From: an uncultured Eubacteriales bacterium
GTDB lineage: Bacteria > Bacillota > Clostridia > Oscillospirales > CAG-272
Reading direction: 5' to 3'
DNA: 20,915 nucleotides
Assembly (NCBI GenBank): GCA_934378145.1
Contig: CAKXXW010000030.1
Coordinates: 1 to 20,915, forward strand
The position numbers and the translations under genes are program-made. The notes under the pieces were generated by a model, which searched no databases, was not told the DNA's origin, and saw only the letters and a list, made by a program, of their open reading frames with translations. Shown in pieces: positions 8,927 to 16,356 of the stretch. The stretch's first letter is position 1. Each line of letters begins with the position of its first letter.

Positions 8927-10720
8927 TTATTCTTTGACGATCGCCTTGAAGGCACAACCGCTCATACATGCACCGCACTTGATGCACTTCTGCTGATCTA
9001 TTGTATGGAGCTGCTTGACGGCACCGCTGATAGCGTTGACCGGGCAGTTCCTCGCGCACTTCGTGCATCCGCGGCACTTATCCTCAAGGATCTTGTATCT
9101 GACAAGTCTCTTGCAGACATGAGCCGGACACTTCTTATCAACGATATGAGCGATATACTCGTCGCGGAAATATTTGAGAGTGGAGAGAACGGGGTTAGGA
9201 GCCGTCTGACCGAGACCGCAGAGCGAGTTGGTCTTTATATACATCGCGAGCTGTTCCATCTTGTCGAGGTCCTCAAGCTCACCGTTACCCGAGATGACCT
9301 TATCGAGCAACTCGAGAAGTCTTCTCGTACCGATACGGCACGCCGTACATTTACCGCAGGATTCATCGACCGTAAATTCGAGGAAGAACTTTGCGATGTC
9401 GACCATGCAGTTGTCCTCGTCCATAACTATCATACCGCCCGAACCGATGATCGAGCCGATAGCCGCAAGGCTCTCGTAATCAACGGGAGTATCGATAAGG
9501 CTCGCGGGGATGCATCCGCCGGAAGGTCCGCCGGTCTGGACAGCCTTGAGCTGCTTGCCGTTCGGGACTCCGCCGCCGATGTCATAAATGATCTCACGGA
9601 GAGAGGTACCCATCGGGATCTCTATAAGTCCGGTATTTGTGATCTTGCCGCCGAGAGCGAAGACCTTCGTTCCCTTTGACTTTTCGCTTCCCATAGAGGC
9701 GAACCACTGTGCGCCCTTCAGGATGATCTGCGGAATGTTCGCATATGTCTCTACATTGTTGAGGATAGTCGGCTGACCGAAGAGTCCCTTGACTGCCGGG
9801 AAAGGCGGGCGGGGACGCGGCTCGCCGCGCTTGCCCTCGATAGATGTCATAAGAGCCGTCTCTTCGCCGCAGACGAAGGCGCCGGCACCGAAGCGGAGCT
9901 GGATATCGAAATCAAATCCGGTTCCGAATATATCCTTGCCGAGAAGTCCGAGTTCGTGAGCCTGCTTGATGGCAACCTCGAGGCGGTGGATAGCTATCGG
10001 GTATTCGGCGCGGACATAAATGTAACCCTGATCCGAACCGATGGCGTATCCGGCAATAGCCATAGCCTCGAGAACTGCATGCGGGTCGCCCTCAAGTATG
10101 GATCTGTCCATGAACGCGCCGGGGTCGCCCTCGTCGGCATTGCAGCAGACATACTTCTGAACCTTGCCGCGGTTGCCCGAGGCAAATTTCCACTTAAGAC
10201 CCGTCGGGAATCCGGCACCGCCGCGTCCGCGGAGTCCGGAATCGAGCATTGTCTGGATGACTTCATCGGGGGTCATTTCGGTAAGTACCTTACCGAGCGC
10301 ACGGTAACCGTCAAGCGCTATGTATTCATTGATGTCTTCTGGGTTTATAACGCCGCAGTTACGGAGCGCAACGCGGTGCTGTCTCTTATAGAACTGTGTT
10401 TCCGAAAGAGAGGTCGGGATGTGGTGATCTCCGCTCTTTTCGTGATATTCGAGTCTTGCGACCGGGCGCCCCTTGAGAAGATGTTCCTCAACTATCTCGG
10501 CAACATCCTCGGGCTTTATCATGCTGTAAAATGTTCCGTCGGGGTAAACGATAATAACGGGACCGAGTGCGCAAAGTCCGAAGCATCCGGTCGTTACTAC
10601 CTTTATTTCATCGGTAAGTCCCTTCGCTTCAAGCTCCCTCTCAAGCGCTTCCCTTACCGCCATGCTGCCGGAAGAGGTACAACCCGTTCCTCCGCAGATC
10701 AGGACATGTGAGCGTATCAT
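8927..10720 (-). CDS. hydB: Hydrogenase NADH/FMN subunit HydB (NuoF-like)
   Basis: Soluble flavoprotein subunit, 597 aa, that takes electrons from NADH and splits or merges them with ferredoxin. Domains: thioredoxin-like [2Fe-2S] (Cys9, 14, 46, 50), NuoF core with FMN loop GRGGAGFPTG (165-174) and NADEGDPG (194-201), SLBB region, [4Fe-4S] site Cys455, 458, 461 and 501, and a C-terminal pair of ferredoxin motifs (Cys549-559 and Cys579-589). The added ferredoxin tail distinguishes HydB from complex I NuoF and fits the bifurcating hydrogenase family. AAGGAGG lies 12 nt before the ATG, a rather long spacing. The stop is 19 nt before hydA. Electron bifurcation is inferred from subunit make-up, not shown. 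Confidence 0.95.
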   Translation of the reverse strand: MIRSHVLICGGTGCTSSGSMAVREALERELEAKGLTDEIKVVTTGCFGLCALGPVIIVYPDGTFYSMIKPEDVAEIVEEHLLKGRPVARLEYHEKSGDHHIPTSLSETQFYKRQHRVALRNCGVINPEDINEYIALDGYRALGKVLTEMTPDEVIQTMLDSGLRGRGGAGFPTGLKWKFASGNRGKVQKYVCCNADEGDPGAFMDRSILEGDPHAVLEAMAIAGYAIGSDQGYIYVRAEYPIAIHRLEVAIKQAHELGLLGKDIFGTGFDFDIQLRFGAGAFVCGEETALMTSIEGKRGEPRPRPPFPAVKGLFGQPTILNNVETYANIPQIILKGAQWFASMGSEKSKGTKVFALGGKITNTGLIEIPMGTSLREIIYDIGGGVPNGKQLKAVQTGGPSGGCIPASLIDTPVDYESLAAIGSIIGSGGMIVMDEDNCMVDIAKFFLEFTVDESCGKCTACRIGTRRLLELLDKVISGNGELEDLDKMEQLAMYIKTNSLCGLGQTAPNPVLSTLKYFRDEYIAHIVDKKCPAHVCKRLVRYKILEDKCRGCTKCARNCPVNAISGAVKQLHTIDQQKCIKCGACMSGCAFKAIVKE

Positions 10721-10743
10721 AATGCTTTATTTCCTCCTTGACC

Positions 10744-11115
10744 TTAGTCCTTGTAATTTCCGATCGTGTACTGCTCGACGACCTTGCCGCCTTTAAGGTG
10801 CTGTTCGACGACCTCGGCAGCCTTTTCGGCTGTCATTTTAACATAAGTAACCTTGTCTTTGCCTTCCTCAAGGACTTCGACAACGGGTTCAAGGCTGCAA
10901 TCGCCCATGCACCCGCTCTGGAAAACGGTCACCTTATCGGTAAGACCGGCTTCGTTTACTTTCTCAACAAAGGCGGAAAGCACCGGACGGGCGCCCGCCG
11001 CGATACCGCAGGTCGCCATTCCGACGACGACGCGGATCTGACACGAATTCTCGCGGAGAGATACTTTGTCCTTCATCTTTTCTCTGATTGCCGCAAGTTC
11101 CGCTAATGATTTCAT
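10744..11115 (-). CDS. Thioredoxin-like [2Fe-2S] ferredoxin of the hyd operon
   Basis: Small 123-aa protein of the NuoE-C-terminal-like [2Fe-2S] family. Likely cluster cysteines are Cys25, 36, 69 and 73, seen as NSC, MATCGIAAGA and SGCMGDC. It resembles the N-terminal domain of HydB and the C-terminal half of HydC. It sits between the HATPase gene and hydB with a good GGAGG site. It may shuttle electrons or serve as an extra subunit; it could also be a remnant of a duplicated HydB N-terminus. The position is typical of clostridial hyd operons. Confidence 0.9.
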   Translation of the reverse strand: MKSLAELAAIREKMKDKVSLRENSCQIRVVVGMATCGIAAGARPVLSAFVEKVNEAGLTDKVTVFQSGCMGDCSLEPVVEVLEEGKDKVTYVKMTAEKAAEVVEQHLKGGKVVEQYTIGNYKD

Positions 11116-11135
11116 AGCTTTTATCCTCCGAAATA

Positions 11136-11690
11136 TTATTCATTATTGTATTGTTGCCTGAGGTATCCCGCGATCCATTCAAGTATTTCGGGTTCTCCGA
11201 GTGAGATCCCCTCGCCGAGTACCTCACGCATTTCGGATGTATCGAGAGATACATCCAGCTCCGGTGTTTTGTGACGGAATACATAGCTGATATCGGGATG
11301 TCCCTGGATCAGCGCGCAAAGCGTTGCCGCCATGTCTCCGACCGGAGTGAAGTCTATACTGTCGGTGCAGAATGTTGCCTTTACCTCTGTCCCGTGAGAA
11401 ACGGGATCGTTTTCGCGCGTTTTCGATACGACGGTCAACTCCCCGCCCGCCTGCTCTGCCGCGAGCTTCAGAAGCGGGATACCCATGCCAACCTTCCTCG
11501 TGGTACGGGTAGTATAAAAGGGATCGGTGACTTTTCCGAGCGCATTTTCATCTATTCCGTGACCGTTGTCACGGATCGAAAGCGTAAGAAGACCGGATCC
11601 GTCCTCTGTCAGTTCTATGTATATCAGATTGGCGCCCGCATCTATCGAATTCTGCGCTATGTCAAGGACATTCAGCGACAGTTCCTTCAT
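11136..11690 (-). CDS. HATPase-domain ATP-binding protein of the hyd operon
   Basis: 184 aa, a stand-alone GHKL ATPase domain. The N-box NVLDIAQNSIDAGA begins at residue 7, the G1 box DNGHGID is at 41-47 and the G2 box GMGIPLL at 68-74. It has no sensor, dimerisation His helix or membrane segment, so it is not a complete histidine kinase. Stand-alone domains of this type act as anti-sigma factors or kinases of partner proteins. The C-terminal 70 residues are not recognised. The ATG comes 7 nt after the hydC stop and has only a weak ribosome site, which suggests coupling. Its steady presence in hyd operons of Clostridia suggests a role in hydrogenase control or assembly, but no partner is known from the sequence. 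Confidence 0.85.
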   Translation of the reverse strand: MKELSLNVLDIAQNSIDAGANLIYIELTEDGSGLLTLSIRDNGHGIDENALGKVTDPFYTTRTTRKVGMGIPLLKLAAEQAGGELTVVSKTRENDPVSHGTEVKATFCTDSIDFTPVGDMAATLCALIQGHPDISYVFRHKTPELDVSLDTSEMREVLGEGISLGEPEILEWIAGYLRQQYNNE

Positions 11691-11697
11691 ATAAAGC

Positions 11698-12195
11698 TCA
11701 GTCTCTGTATTTTGCGAGGATAGTCTTTACATCGTCGGTCTTAAGTCTTCCGTAGACCTCACCGTTGACGGTAAGTACGGGAGCAAGTCCGCATGCGCCG
11801 ATACATCTTGTGGCATCAAGAGAATATCTGCCGTCCTTTGTCGTGCTTCCGACGGGAAGTCCGAGCTGATTTGACAGCTCGTCGAGTATATCACCCGAAC
11901 CCTTGACATAGCACGCCGTGCCGAGACATACCGAGATCGCTACCTGACCCGTGGGGTTGAGCTTGAACTGTGAATAGAAGGTAGTGATACCGTAGATCTC
12001 CTCTATCGGTGTGCCGGTCTCTCTTGCGATGATGCGCTGTACTTCTACCGGCAGATATCCGTAAATATCCTGTGCCTGCTGAAGTATCGGCATCATCGAA
12101 CCCTTGACTCCCTTGTGTTCGGCAATTACGGCAAGAAGCTTTTCTTCCTGCTCTTTAGTGCCGTGAAACTCGACAGTCGTCAGATTCTTTTTCAT
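11698..12195 (-). CDS. hydC: Hydrogenase [2Fe-2S] subunit HydC (NuoE-like)
   Basis: 165-aa electron-transfer subunit of the NuoE/24-kDa family. An N-terminal helical region (about 15-75, including GSMMPILQQAQDIYGYLP) is followed by a thioredoxin-fold [2Fe-2S] domain with Cys90 and 95 (CLGTAC) and Cys131 and 135 (CIGAC). It passes electrons between HydB and HydA. The start at 12195 is preferred because AGGAGG lies 11 nt upstream; the ATG at 12216 lies before that site and has none of its own. It is the first gene of the hyd transcript, about 110 nt after the predicted transcription start. Confidence 0.94.
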   Translation of the reverse strand: MKKNLTTVEFHGTKEQEEKLLAVIAEHKGVKGSMMPILQQAQDIYGYLPVEVQRIIARETGTPIEEIYGITTFYSQFKLNPTGQVAISVCLGTACYVKGSGDILDELSNQLGLPVGSTTKDGRYSLDATRCIGACGLAPVLTVNGEVYGRLKTDDVKTILAKYRD

Positions 12196-12249
12196 CTTTT
12201 CAAATTCCTCCTGCATATGATATGATATTTCAATAATAATGAAAATCAG

Positions 12250-12271
12250 AAAAATTGCCCACCGTAGTGGG
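12250..12271 (-). promoter_or_regulatory. Terminator-like UNCG hairpin in the hyd leader (candidate attenuator)
   Basis: Read on the minus strand: CCCAC, loop TACG, GTGGG, then CAATTTTT. The loop and its closing pair, C(UACG)G, form an extra-stable UNCG tetraloop. It lies about 33 nt after the predicted transcription start and about 55 nt before hydC. The stem is only 5 bp, so it may be a weak attenuator, a pause site or a stabilising leader hairpin. Confidence 0.4.
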
Positions 12272-12305
12272 TTACTGGCTGGCAGATCGTTTTATCCGCA
12301 TATAA

Positions 12306-12320
12306 GTTATATTATATAAC
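12306..12320. promoter_or_regulatory. Palindrome over the hyd -10 box, candidate operator
   Basis: Minus strand GTTATAT-A-ATATAAC, two perfect 7-nt arms around one base, covering the -10 box TATAAT. With flanks it reads TTGTTATATAATATAACTT, resembling the redox repressor Rex site TTGTTAAnnnnTTAACAA but with different half-site spacing. Position suggests repression; the regulator is an inference. Confidence 0.4.
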
Positions 12321-12339
12321 AAATGAGTTCGTTTGTCTA
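12311..12339 (-). promoter_or_regulatory. Predicted sigma-A promoter of the hyd operon
   Basis: TAGACA (12334-12339), a 17-nt spacer and a perfect TATAAT (12311-12316). It lies between the DRTGG gene and hydC, giving a leader of about 110 nt. Confidence 0.72.
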
Positions 12340-12387
12340 CTGTTTTTTGGAAATTTCCGTATTTTTCTTTATTTTAGGGAGCCGAAT

Positions 12388-12720
12388 TCAGCCTCCGATC
12401 AGCTTGCCGATCCCGACCGAGGTCTCAAATGCAGGCTTTTCGCTTCTCAGCACATTGATATTGTGTTCCTCGGCAAGCGCGGCAATGCTCTGCGGCAAAG
12501 CCTCCCCATCTGCGATCACTATTGCGCTAACTTCAGCAAGCGTCGCAACGGCAACTATATTGCTGTTCGTCATTACAGTCACCCAGATATTTCCTCTCGA
12601 GGCTCTCGCCATGACCCAGCTCAGAAGGTCTCCGGCATATCCTCCGGTCACTTCTGCCTCGGGACACGGCATAGTCACGGTCTCGTAACCGAGCTTTCCG
12701 GCAATTTCTTTTATATTCAT
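12388..12720 (-). CDS. DRTGG-domain protein upstream of the hyd operon
   Basis: 110 aa, almost entirely one DRTGG domain (PF07085), with the glycine turn seen as VTGGYAGDLLSWVM (24-37) and a following beta-strand NIWVTVMTNSNIVAVA. The domain occurs in phosphotransacetylase and CBS-linked regulators and probably binds a small ligand; no catalytic residues are evident. GAGAGGG lies 6 nt before the ATG. The gene has its own promoter, and a second promoter lies between it and hydC. Stand-alone DRTGG genes are common next to clostridial HydABC genes, so a role in hydrogenase regulation is likely but unproven. Confidence 0.85.
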   Translation of the reverse strand: MNIKEIAGKLGYETVTMPCPEAEVTGGYAGDLLSWVMARASRGNIWVTVMTNSNIVAVATLAEVSAIVIADGEALPQSIAALAEEHNINVLRSEKPAFETSVGIGKLIGG

Positions 12721-12749
12721 ACAAGACCCTCTCTTTTATTCTGAATGTA

Positions 12750-12778
12750 ATTATACTACATTTTCGTCAATTTGTCCA
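12750..12778 (-). promoter_or_regulatory. Predicted sigma-A promoter of the DRTGG gene
   Basis: TGGACA (12773-12778), a 17-nt spacer and TATAAT (12750-12755), with a leader of about 25 nt. A second TTGACG is only 9 nt from the -10 box and is not used. Confidence 0.68.
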
Positions 12779-12820
12779 GCATTTTCTCGCATTAAATAAG
12801 TTTTTTTGTCATCAAAAGCG

Positions 12821-12853
12821 TACGGGATGCCGATAAAATATCGGCATCCCGTA
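12821..12853 (-). terminator. Terminator after the sulfatase
   Basis: A perfect 15-bp stem, TACGGGATGCCGATA with its complement around a 3-nt loop, 20 nt after the sulfatase stop codon. The minus strand continues CGCTTTTGATG, so the T tract begins 3 nt late. Confidence 0.75.
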
Positions 12854-12873
12854 AATCTTCTTTTCAGATCAAC

Positions 12874-14376
12874 TTATTTTTTATCGGTTCCCCAGCTTGC
12901 GACCTGGGCATTCATGGAAGCTCCTTTGGGTCCCGCCATTCCGTGCAGCGCCGCAGCCTCGTACTGTCTCCACTGAGTCCAGAACTGCTGACCGAAGAGC
13001 GTGCCTTCGTCATTCCATTCATCTCTCAGTTCAAACATTCTCTCGCGAAGAGAAGCCACGATCTTTTCCGAGCCGTCAAGCCCGAACAGGTTGTTCTTCT
13101 CCCACGGATCATTCCGAAGGTCAAAAAGCTGTGACAGTTTCAGATCCTCGGTGCGGTACTCGATAAGTTTATACCCATCACGGATTATACCGCGAAGGCG
13201 AGACTGGAATGCAAGGTAAAGCTCTTCCCTGCCGCCCTCGGGCGTATCCGAAAATCTGCCCGCAAAGCTCATTCCCTCGACCGACGCAGGGATCCCGACT
13301 CCGCAAATCTCGCAGAGAGTCGGGTAAATGTCAAGAAGGTAGACAAGGCTGTCGTCAGTTTTGTCGGCGGGGATACCGGGACCCGATATGAGAAGCGGGA
13401 CCTTTATGCTGTGTTCATAGAGGTTCTGCTTTCCCATAAGCCCGTGCTGACCTATGGCAAGTCCGTTGTCTCCGCACATAACTATGATCGTATCGTCAAG
13501 CATACCGCGGGCTTCAAGTGCTTCCATGACCCTTCCGATGCAATCGTCGATGTGGCTTATCATCGCATAGTAATCGGCGATGTGCTGCTTTATTTTTTCG
13601 GGTCTTCTCGGATAAGCCTCGGTGTTCTCGTCCCTGCCCTTGGCTGCCCAGCCGTAGTAGACCGCCGGCATCTCGGCATAGTTTTCGGGAAGGCTTATCT
13701 TCTCGGGATCGTACATATTGCGGTATTTTTCTGGCATCGTGCGCGGATCGTGAGGCGCGAGGAAGGACAGATACATAAAGAAAGGCTTATCATCGGTGTA
13801 TCCGTTGATATACTCGGTAGCCGATTCGGTGAAAAGCTCGGTCGAATGTACTCCTGCATGAATATGCTCGGCGCGCACCTTCACGGGCTGTTCGTTCGCC
13901 GTGAAATTCGGAGTGAAGTTTATTTCCTTATCGTATTTGCCGTCATCCTTATAGTCGTTTACCGGCACATTCCAATGATCCCACATGCCGCCGAAAAAGA
14001 TGTTGGCACCGCCGTCGAAGGATCTTGCGTAGCTCTCGACACCGTTGTGCCATTTTCCGATACCGCAGGTGTGATAGCCGGAATTTTTCAGGCATTCTCC
14101 GAGCGTGGTATCGCAGGCCGGGATATTCTTGCCGCACTCCTCAAGGTGAAAGAGCGTCTTGCCGGAATTTATCATAGCCCGGCTCGGCATACACACGGCA
14201 GACGCCGTTCCGCCCGGGATATGCGCGTTCGTGAAGGACATTCCGCGGTGAACGAGTCTGTCAAGATTCGGCGTATTTATCTCGTCATTCCCGAGCGCGT
14301 GTATCGTTCCGTAGCGCTGATCGTCGGTCAGCAAAAAAAGGATATTCGGGCGTTTCACAGTCTTATTTTTACTCAT
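12874..14376 (-). CDS. Cysteine-type sulfatase (S1 family), cytoplasmic
   Basis: 500-aa enzyme of the alkaline-phosphatase-like superfamily that hydrolyses sulfate esters. The metal pair Asp18-Asp19 in LLTDDQR, the modification motif CMPSR (62-66), Lys108 and His110 (GKWH), His209 (APHD) and Asp303-Asn304 (CGDNG) form the expected active site. Cys62 must become formylglycine to be active; no maturase (anSME or FGE) gene is visible. There is no signal peptide, so it should act on substrates inside the cell, as choline sulfatases do, though the substrate cannot be named. The ATG at 14376 overlaps the upstream stop as ATGA with GGAG 8 nt before it. The frame extends 63 codons upstream inside the neighbouring gene and that start is rejected. 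Confidence 0.92.
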   Translation of the reverse strand: MSKNKTVKRPNILFLLTDDQRYGTIHALGNDEINTPNLDRLVHRGMSFTNAHIPGGTASAVCMPSRAMINSGKTLFHLEECGKNIPACDTTLGECLKNSGYHTCGIGKWHNGVESYARSFDGGANIFFGGMWDHWNVPVNDYKDDGKYDKEINFTPNFTANEQPVKVRAEHIHAGVHSTELFTESATEYINGYTDDKPFFMYLSFLAPHDPRTMPEKYRNMYDPEKISLPENYAEMPAVYYGWAAKGRDENTEAYPRRPEKIKQHIADYYAMISHIDDCIGRVMEALEARGMLDDTIIVMCGDNGLAIGQHGLMGKQNLYEHSIKVPLLISGPGIPADKTDDSLVYLLDIYPTLCEICGVGIPASVEGMSFAGRFSDTPEGGREELYLAFQSRLRGIIRDGYKLIEYRTEDLKLSQLFDLRNDPWEKNNLFGLDGSEKIVASLRERMFELRDEWNDEGTLFGQQFWTQWRQYEAAALHGMAGPKGASMNAQVASWGTDKK

Positions 14377-15818
14377 TTCTTTTCTCCGCTGTATTCGGTA
14401 TCGACCGTGTAATCGGCGTTTTTGCCCATCGAGATCACGGTAAGTCCGTAATCGGACACCTTGTAGACCTTTATTCCGCGGCGGGCAAATTTTTCCTCGA
14501 GCTTTGTGCAGACTACATCGTCGCAGGGCGAATACATTATCTTCGGCTGTACTGCATCGAGCCACACATCGGAATTCGATGTAAAGCAGCCGTGGTGGTT
14601 ACACTTCATAATATCGGATTTCATTTTTTCGCCGTACCTTGCGACAAGAGTCCTCTCGTGCTTTGCAAAGAGGTCGCCCGCCGTAAGGAAGGTCGAATCT
14701 CCATAGACAAAGTGCATGGCGATCGAGACATTGTTTACATCCTTGTCTTCAAGGCTATCGGGATCGAGCGCCGCTGCATCGGGATTGTAGAAGGTAATAT
14801 CGACGCCTCCGATATTCATTTTATCTCCCGCACGCACATCGCGGTGCATTTCGGTTCCGTGTTCGCTGAGGTACTTTGAAAATTTCCCCTCCGCGATCTT
14901 ATATTCAAACCCGGAATAAAGGTATTTTCCAATACCGCCGCCGGTAGTTTCGCAGAAATATTCGGATACGACCTTCCAGCTTCCGAGATGGTCGGCATGC
15001 GGATGAGACAGCACAAAGTAATCTAGCTTACGGAGTCCGACAGCCTTTATGAAATCCATCATATGTCCGCCCGAGGAAGGCACGCCGCAGTCGATCAGCA
15101 TCGTTTCTCCGTCGGGGAAAATTATCAGAGTAGTGTCTCCGGATTTCTCCTTAACTCCCGGGACCGTAAGATCCGGAGAAGCTATGTAAAGTCTTCCGTC
15201 GCCGCCGTCCGCTACGACCTTCGCAAGCTTTTCCGTCATTTTAAGGTATTTTTTGCTGAGCGGATTAAATTTTATCTCGGCATTCACTATCGGCGCATTT
15301 CCGAGTGAGGACATACTGATCCTGACATTATCCTTCCATTCTCTCGCAGTACCGTTGTAGCTGACATCGGTCAGCGCGTCGCAGGTCCTGAACGCCTTGA
15401 AATCTATCGCTCTCAGCGTTGAGGGAAAAGCCACCGAGGTCAGTGCCGTACACTTCTCAAAGCACTTGGGACCAATGACCTCGGTACCCTCGTTGAGGGT
15501 CAGCGAGACGAGCTTCGGACACATATCGAAATCGCATGCACCGCAATATATGACAGAACCGGCGATCGTAACTCTCTCAAGCTCCGAAAAGCCGCGGAAG
15601 GCATAGTTGCCTATTGAAGTGACACCCTCACCGATAACTATATCCGTCACCGTGTCGCGGTAAGGATAAAACGGAGCCTCTGTATTCTCGATCCAATCGG
15701 TCATCTCTCCATTGCCGCTGACGGTAAGAATAACTCTGTCCCCGTCTTTTTCAACGGTAAAGCCGACCTCGGCACCGCATTTGCCCTCTCCGAGCAGCTC
15801 TTTCTTTTTTTGTTCCAT
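14373..15818 (-). CDS. BspA-type LRR / ComEC-like metallo-beta-lactamase fusion protein
   Basis: 481 aa in two parts. Residues 10-185 have the BspA/LRR_5 pattern: a GKCG opening, VTSIGNYAF (66-74), EVIGPKCFEKCTALTSVAFP and YNGTAREW (154-161). Residues 207-471 are a metallo-beta-lactamase fold with HPHADH (272-277), Asp382 in LTAGD and NHHG (407-410), closest in pattern to the ComEC C-terminal hydrolase domain. LRR_5 proteins are usually secreted adhesins, but no signal peptide or membrane helix precedes the repeats. The metal site looks complete, so hydrolysis of a phosphodiester or other ester is plausible; the substrate is unknown. AAGGTGG lies 7 nt before the ATG. It is the first gene of an operon with the sulfatase (ATGA overlap). 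Confidence 0.88.
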   Translation of the reverse strand: MEQKKKELLGEGKCGAEVGFTVEKDGDRVILTVSGNGEMTDWIENTEAPFYPYRDTVTDIVIGEGVTSIGNYAFRGFSELERVTIAGSVIYCGACDFDMCPKLVSLTLNEGTEVIGPKCFEKCTALTSVAFPSTLRAIDFKAFRTCDALTDVSYNGTAREWKDNVRISMSSLGNAPIVNAEIKFNPLSKKYLKMTEKLAKVVADGGDGRLYIASPDLTVPGVKEKSGDTTLIIFPDGETMLIDCGVPSSGGHMMDFIKAVGLRKLDYFVLSHPHADHLGSWKVVSEYFCETTGGGIGKYLYSGFEYKIAEGKFSKYLSEHGTEMHRDVRAGDKMNIGGVDITFYNPDAAALDPDSLEDKDVNNVSIAMHFVYGDSTFLTAGDLFAKHERTLVARYGEKMKSDIMKCNHHGCFTSNSDVWLDAVQPKIMYSPCDDVVCTKLEEKFARRGIKVYKVSDYGLTVISMGKNADYTVDTEYSGEKK

Positions 15819-15848
15819 ATAGCTACCACCTTAACATAATATGATTCT

Positions 15849-15877
15849 ATTATACTATACTTTTTCCTCGATTTCAA
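15849..15877 (-). promoter_or_regulatory. Predicted sigma-A promoter of the LRR-MBL/sulfatase operon
   Basis: TTGAAA (15872-15877), a 17-nt spacer and TATAAT (15849-15854), immediately after the ribosomal operon terminator. Confidence 0.72.
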
Positions 15878-15884
15878 TATTATT

Positions 15885-15919
15885 GAAGAAAAAAAGGATG
15901 CGGAAGATCCGCATCCTTT
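15885..15919 (-). terminator. Rho-independent terminator of rplM-rpsI
   Basis: A 12-bp stem (15893-15904 with 15908-15919) and 3-nt loop, followed on the minus strand by an uninterrupted T tract. It begins 14 nt after the rpsI stop codon. Confidence 0.9.
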
Positions 15920-15933
15920 CGGAAATATGCAAA

Positions 15934-16335
15934 TTATCTCTTCGAGAACTGGCTTGCGCGACGCGCGGCTTTGAGGCCGTACTTCTTTCTTTCCTTCATT
16001 CTCGGGTCACGGGTGAGAAGTCCTGCAGCCTTGAGAGCCGGACGGTAATTTTCATCCGCCTGAAGAAGTGCGCGGGCGAGTCCGTGACGGATGGCACCCG
16101 CCTGACCCGAAACACCGCCGCCCTTGACGGTCGAGATGATGTCGAACTTGCCGACGGTCCCGGTCACTGTGAAGGGCTGGTTGACGATGAGCTTGAGGGT
16201 CTCAAGTCCGAAATAATCGTCTATATCTCTGCCGTTGATCTTAACGGCACCGCTGCCCGGAACTATGCGTACGCGGGCGATGGATTTCTTTCTTCTGCCT
16301 GTTCCGTAGAAATAAGGCACTGCGCTTTCGTACAT
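15934..16335 (-). CDS. rpsI: 30S ribosomal protein S9
   Basis: 133 aa, full length for the family. It shows YGTGRRKKSIARVRI near the start, GGGVSGQAGAIRHGLARAL in the centre and the universal C-terminal SKR that reaches the P-site tRNA. A strong GGGGAGG ribosome site lies 8-9 nt before the ATG. It is the second gene of the rplM-rpsI operon, 21 nt after rplM, and is followed by a strong terminator. Confidence 0.99.
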   Translation of the reverse strand: MYESAVPYFYGTGRRKKSIARVRIVPGSGAVKINGRDIDDYFGLETLKLIVNQPFTVTGTVGKFDIISTVKGGGVSGQAGAIRHGLARALLQADENYRPALKAAGLLTRDPRMKERKKYGLKAARRASQFSKR

Positions 16336-16356
16336 TTCTATATCCTCCCCTTATTT

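Noticed and set aside
12306..12323. Exact Rex operator at the hyd promoter
   Set aside because: The half-sites resemble Rex but the spacing is 1 nt longer than the consensus and several positions differ; kept only as a candidate operator.
12346..12360. GGAAATTTCC palindrome upstream of the hyd promoter
   Set aside because: A self-complementary 10-mer with no T tract on the minus strand; not a terminator and common by chance in AT-rich spacers.
14377..14565. 63-codon N-terminal extension of the sulfatase
   Set aside because: It lies entirely inside the MBL gene in another frame, is Arg-rich, and the ATG at 14376 has a proper ribosome site and ATGA coupling.
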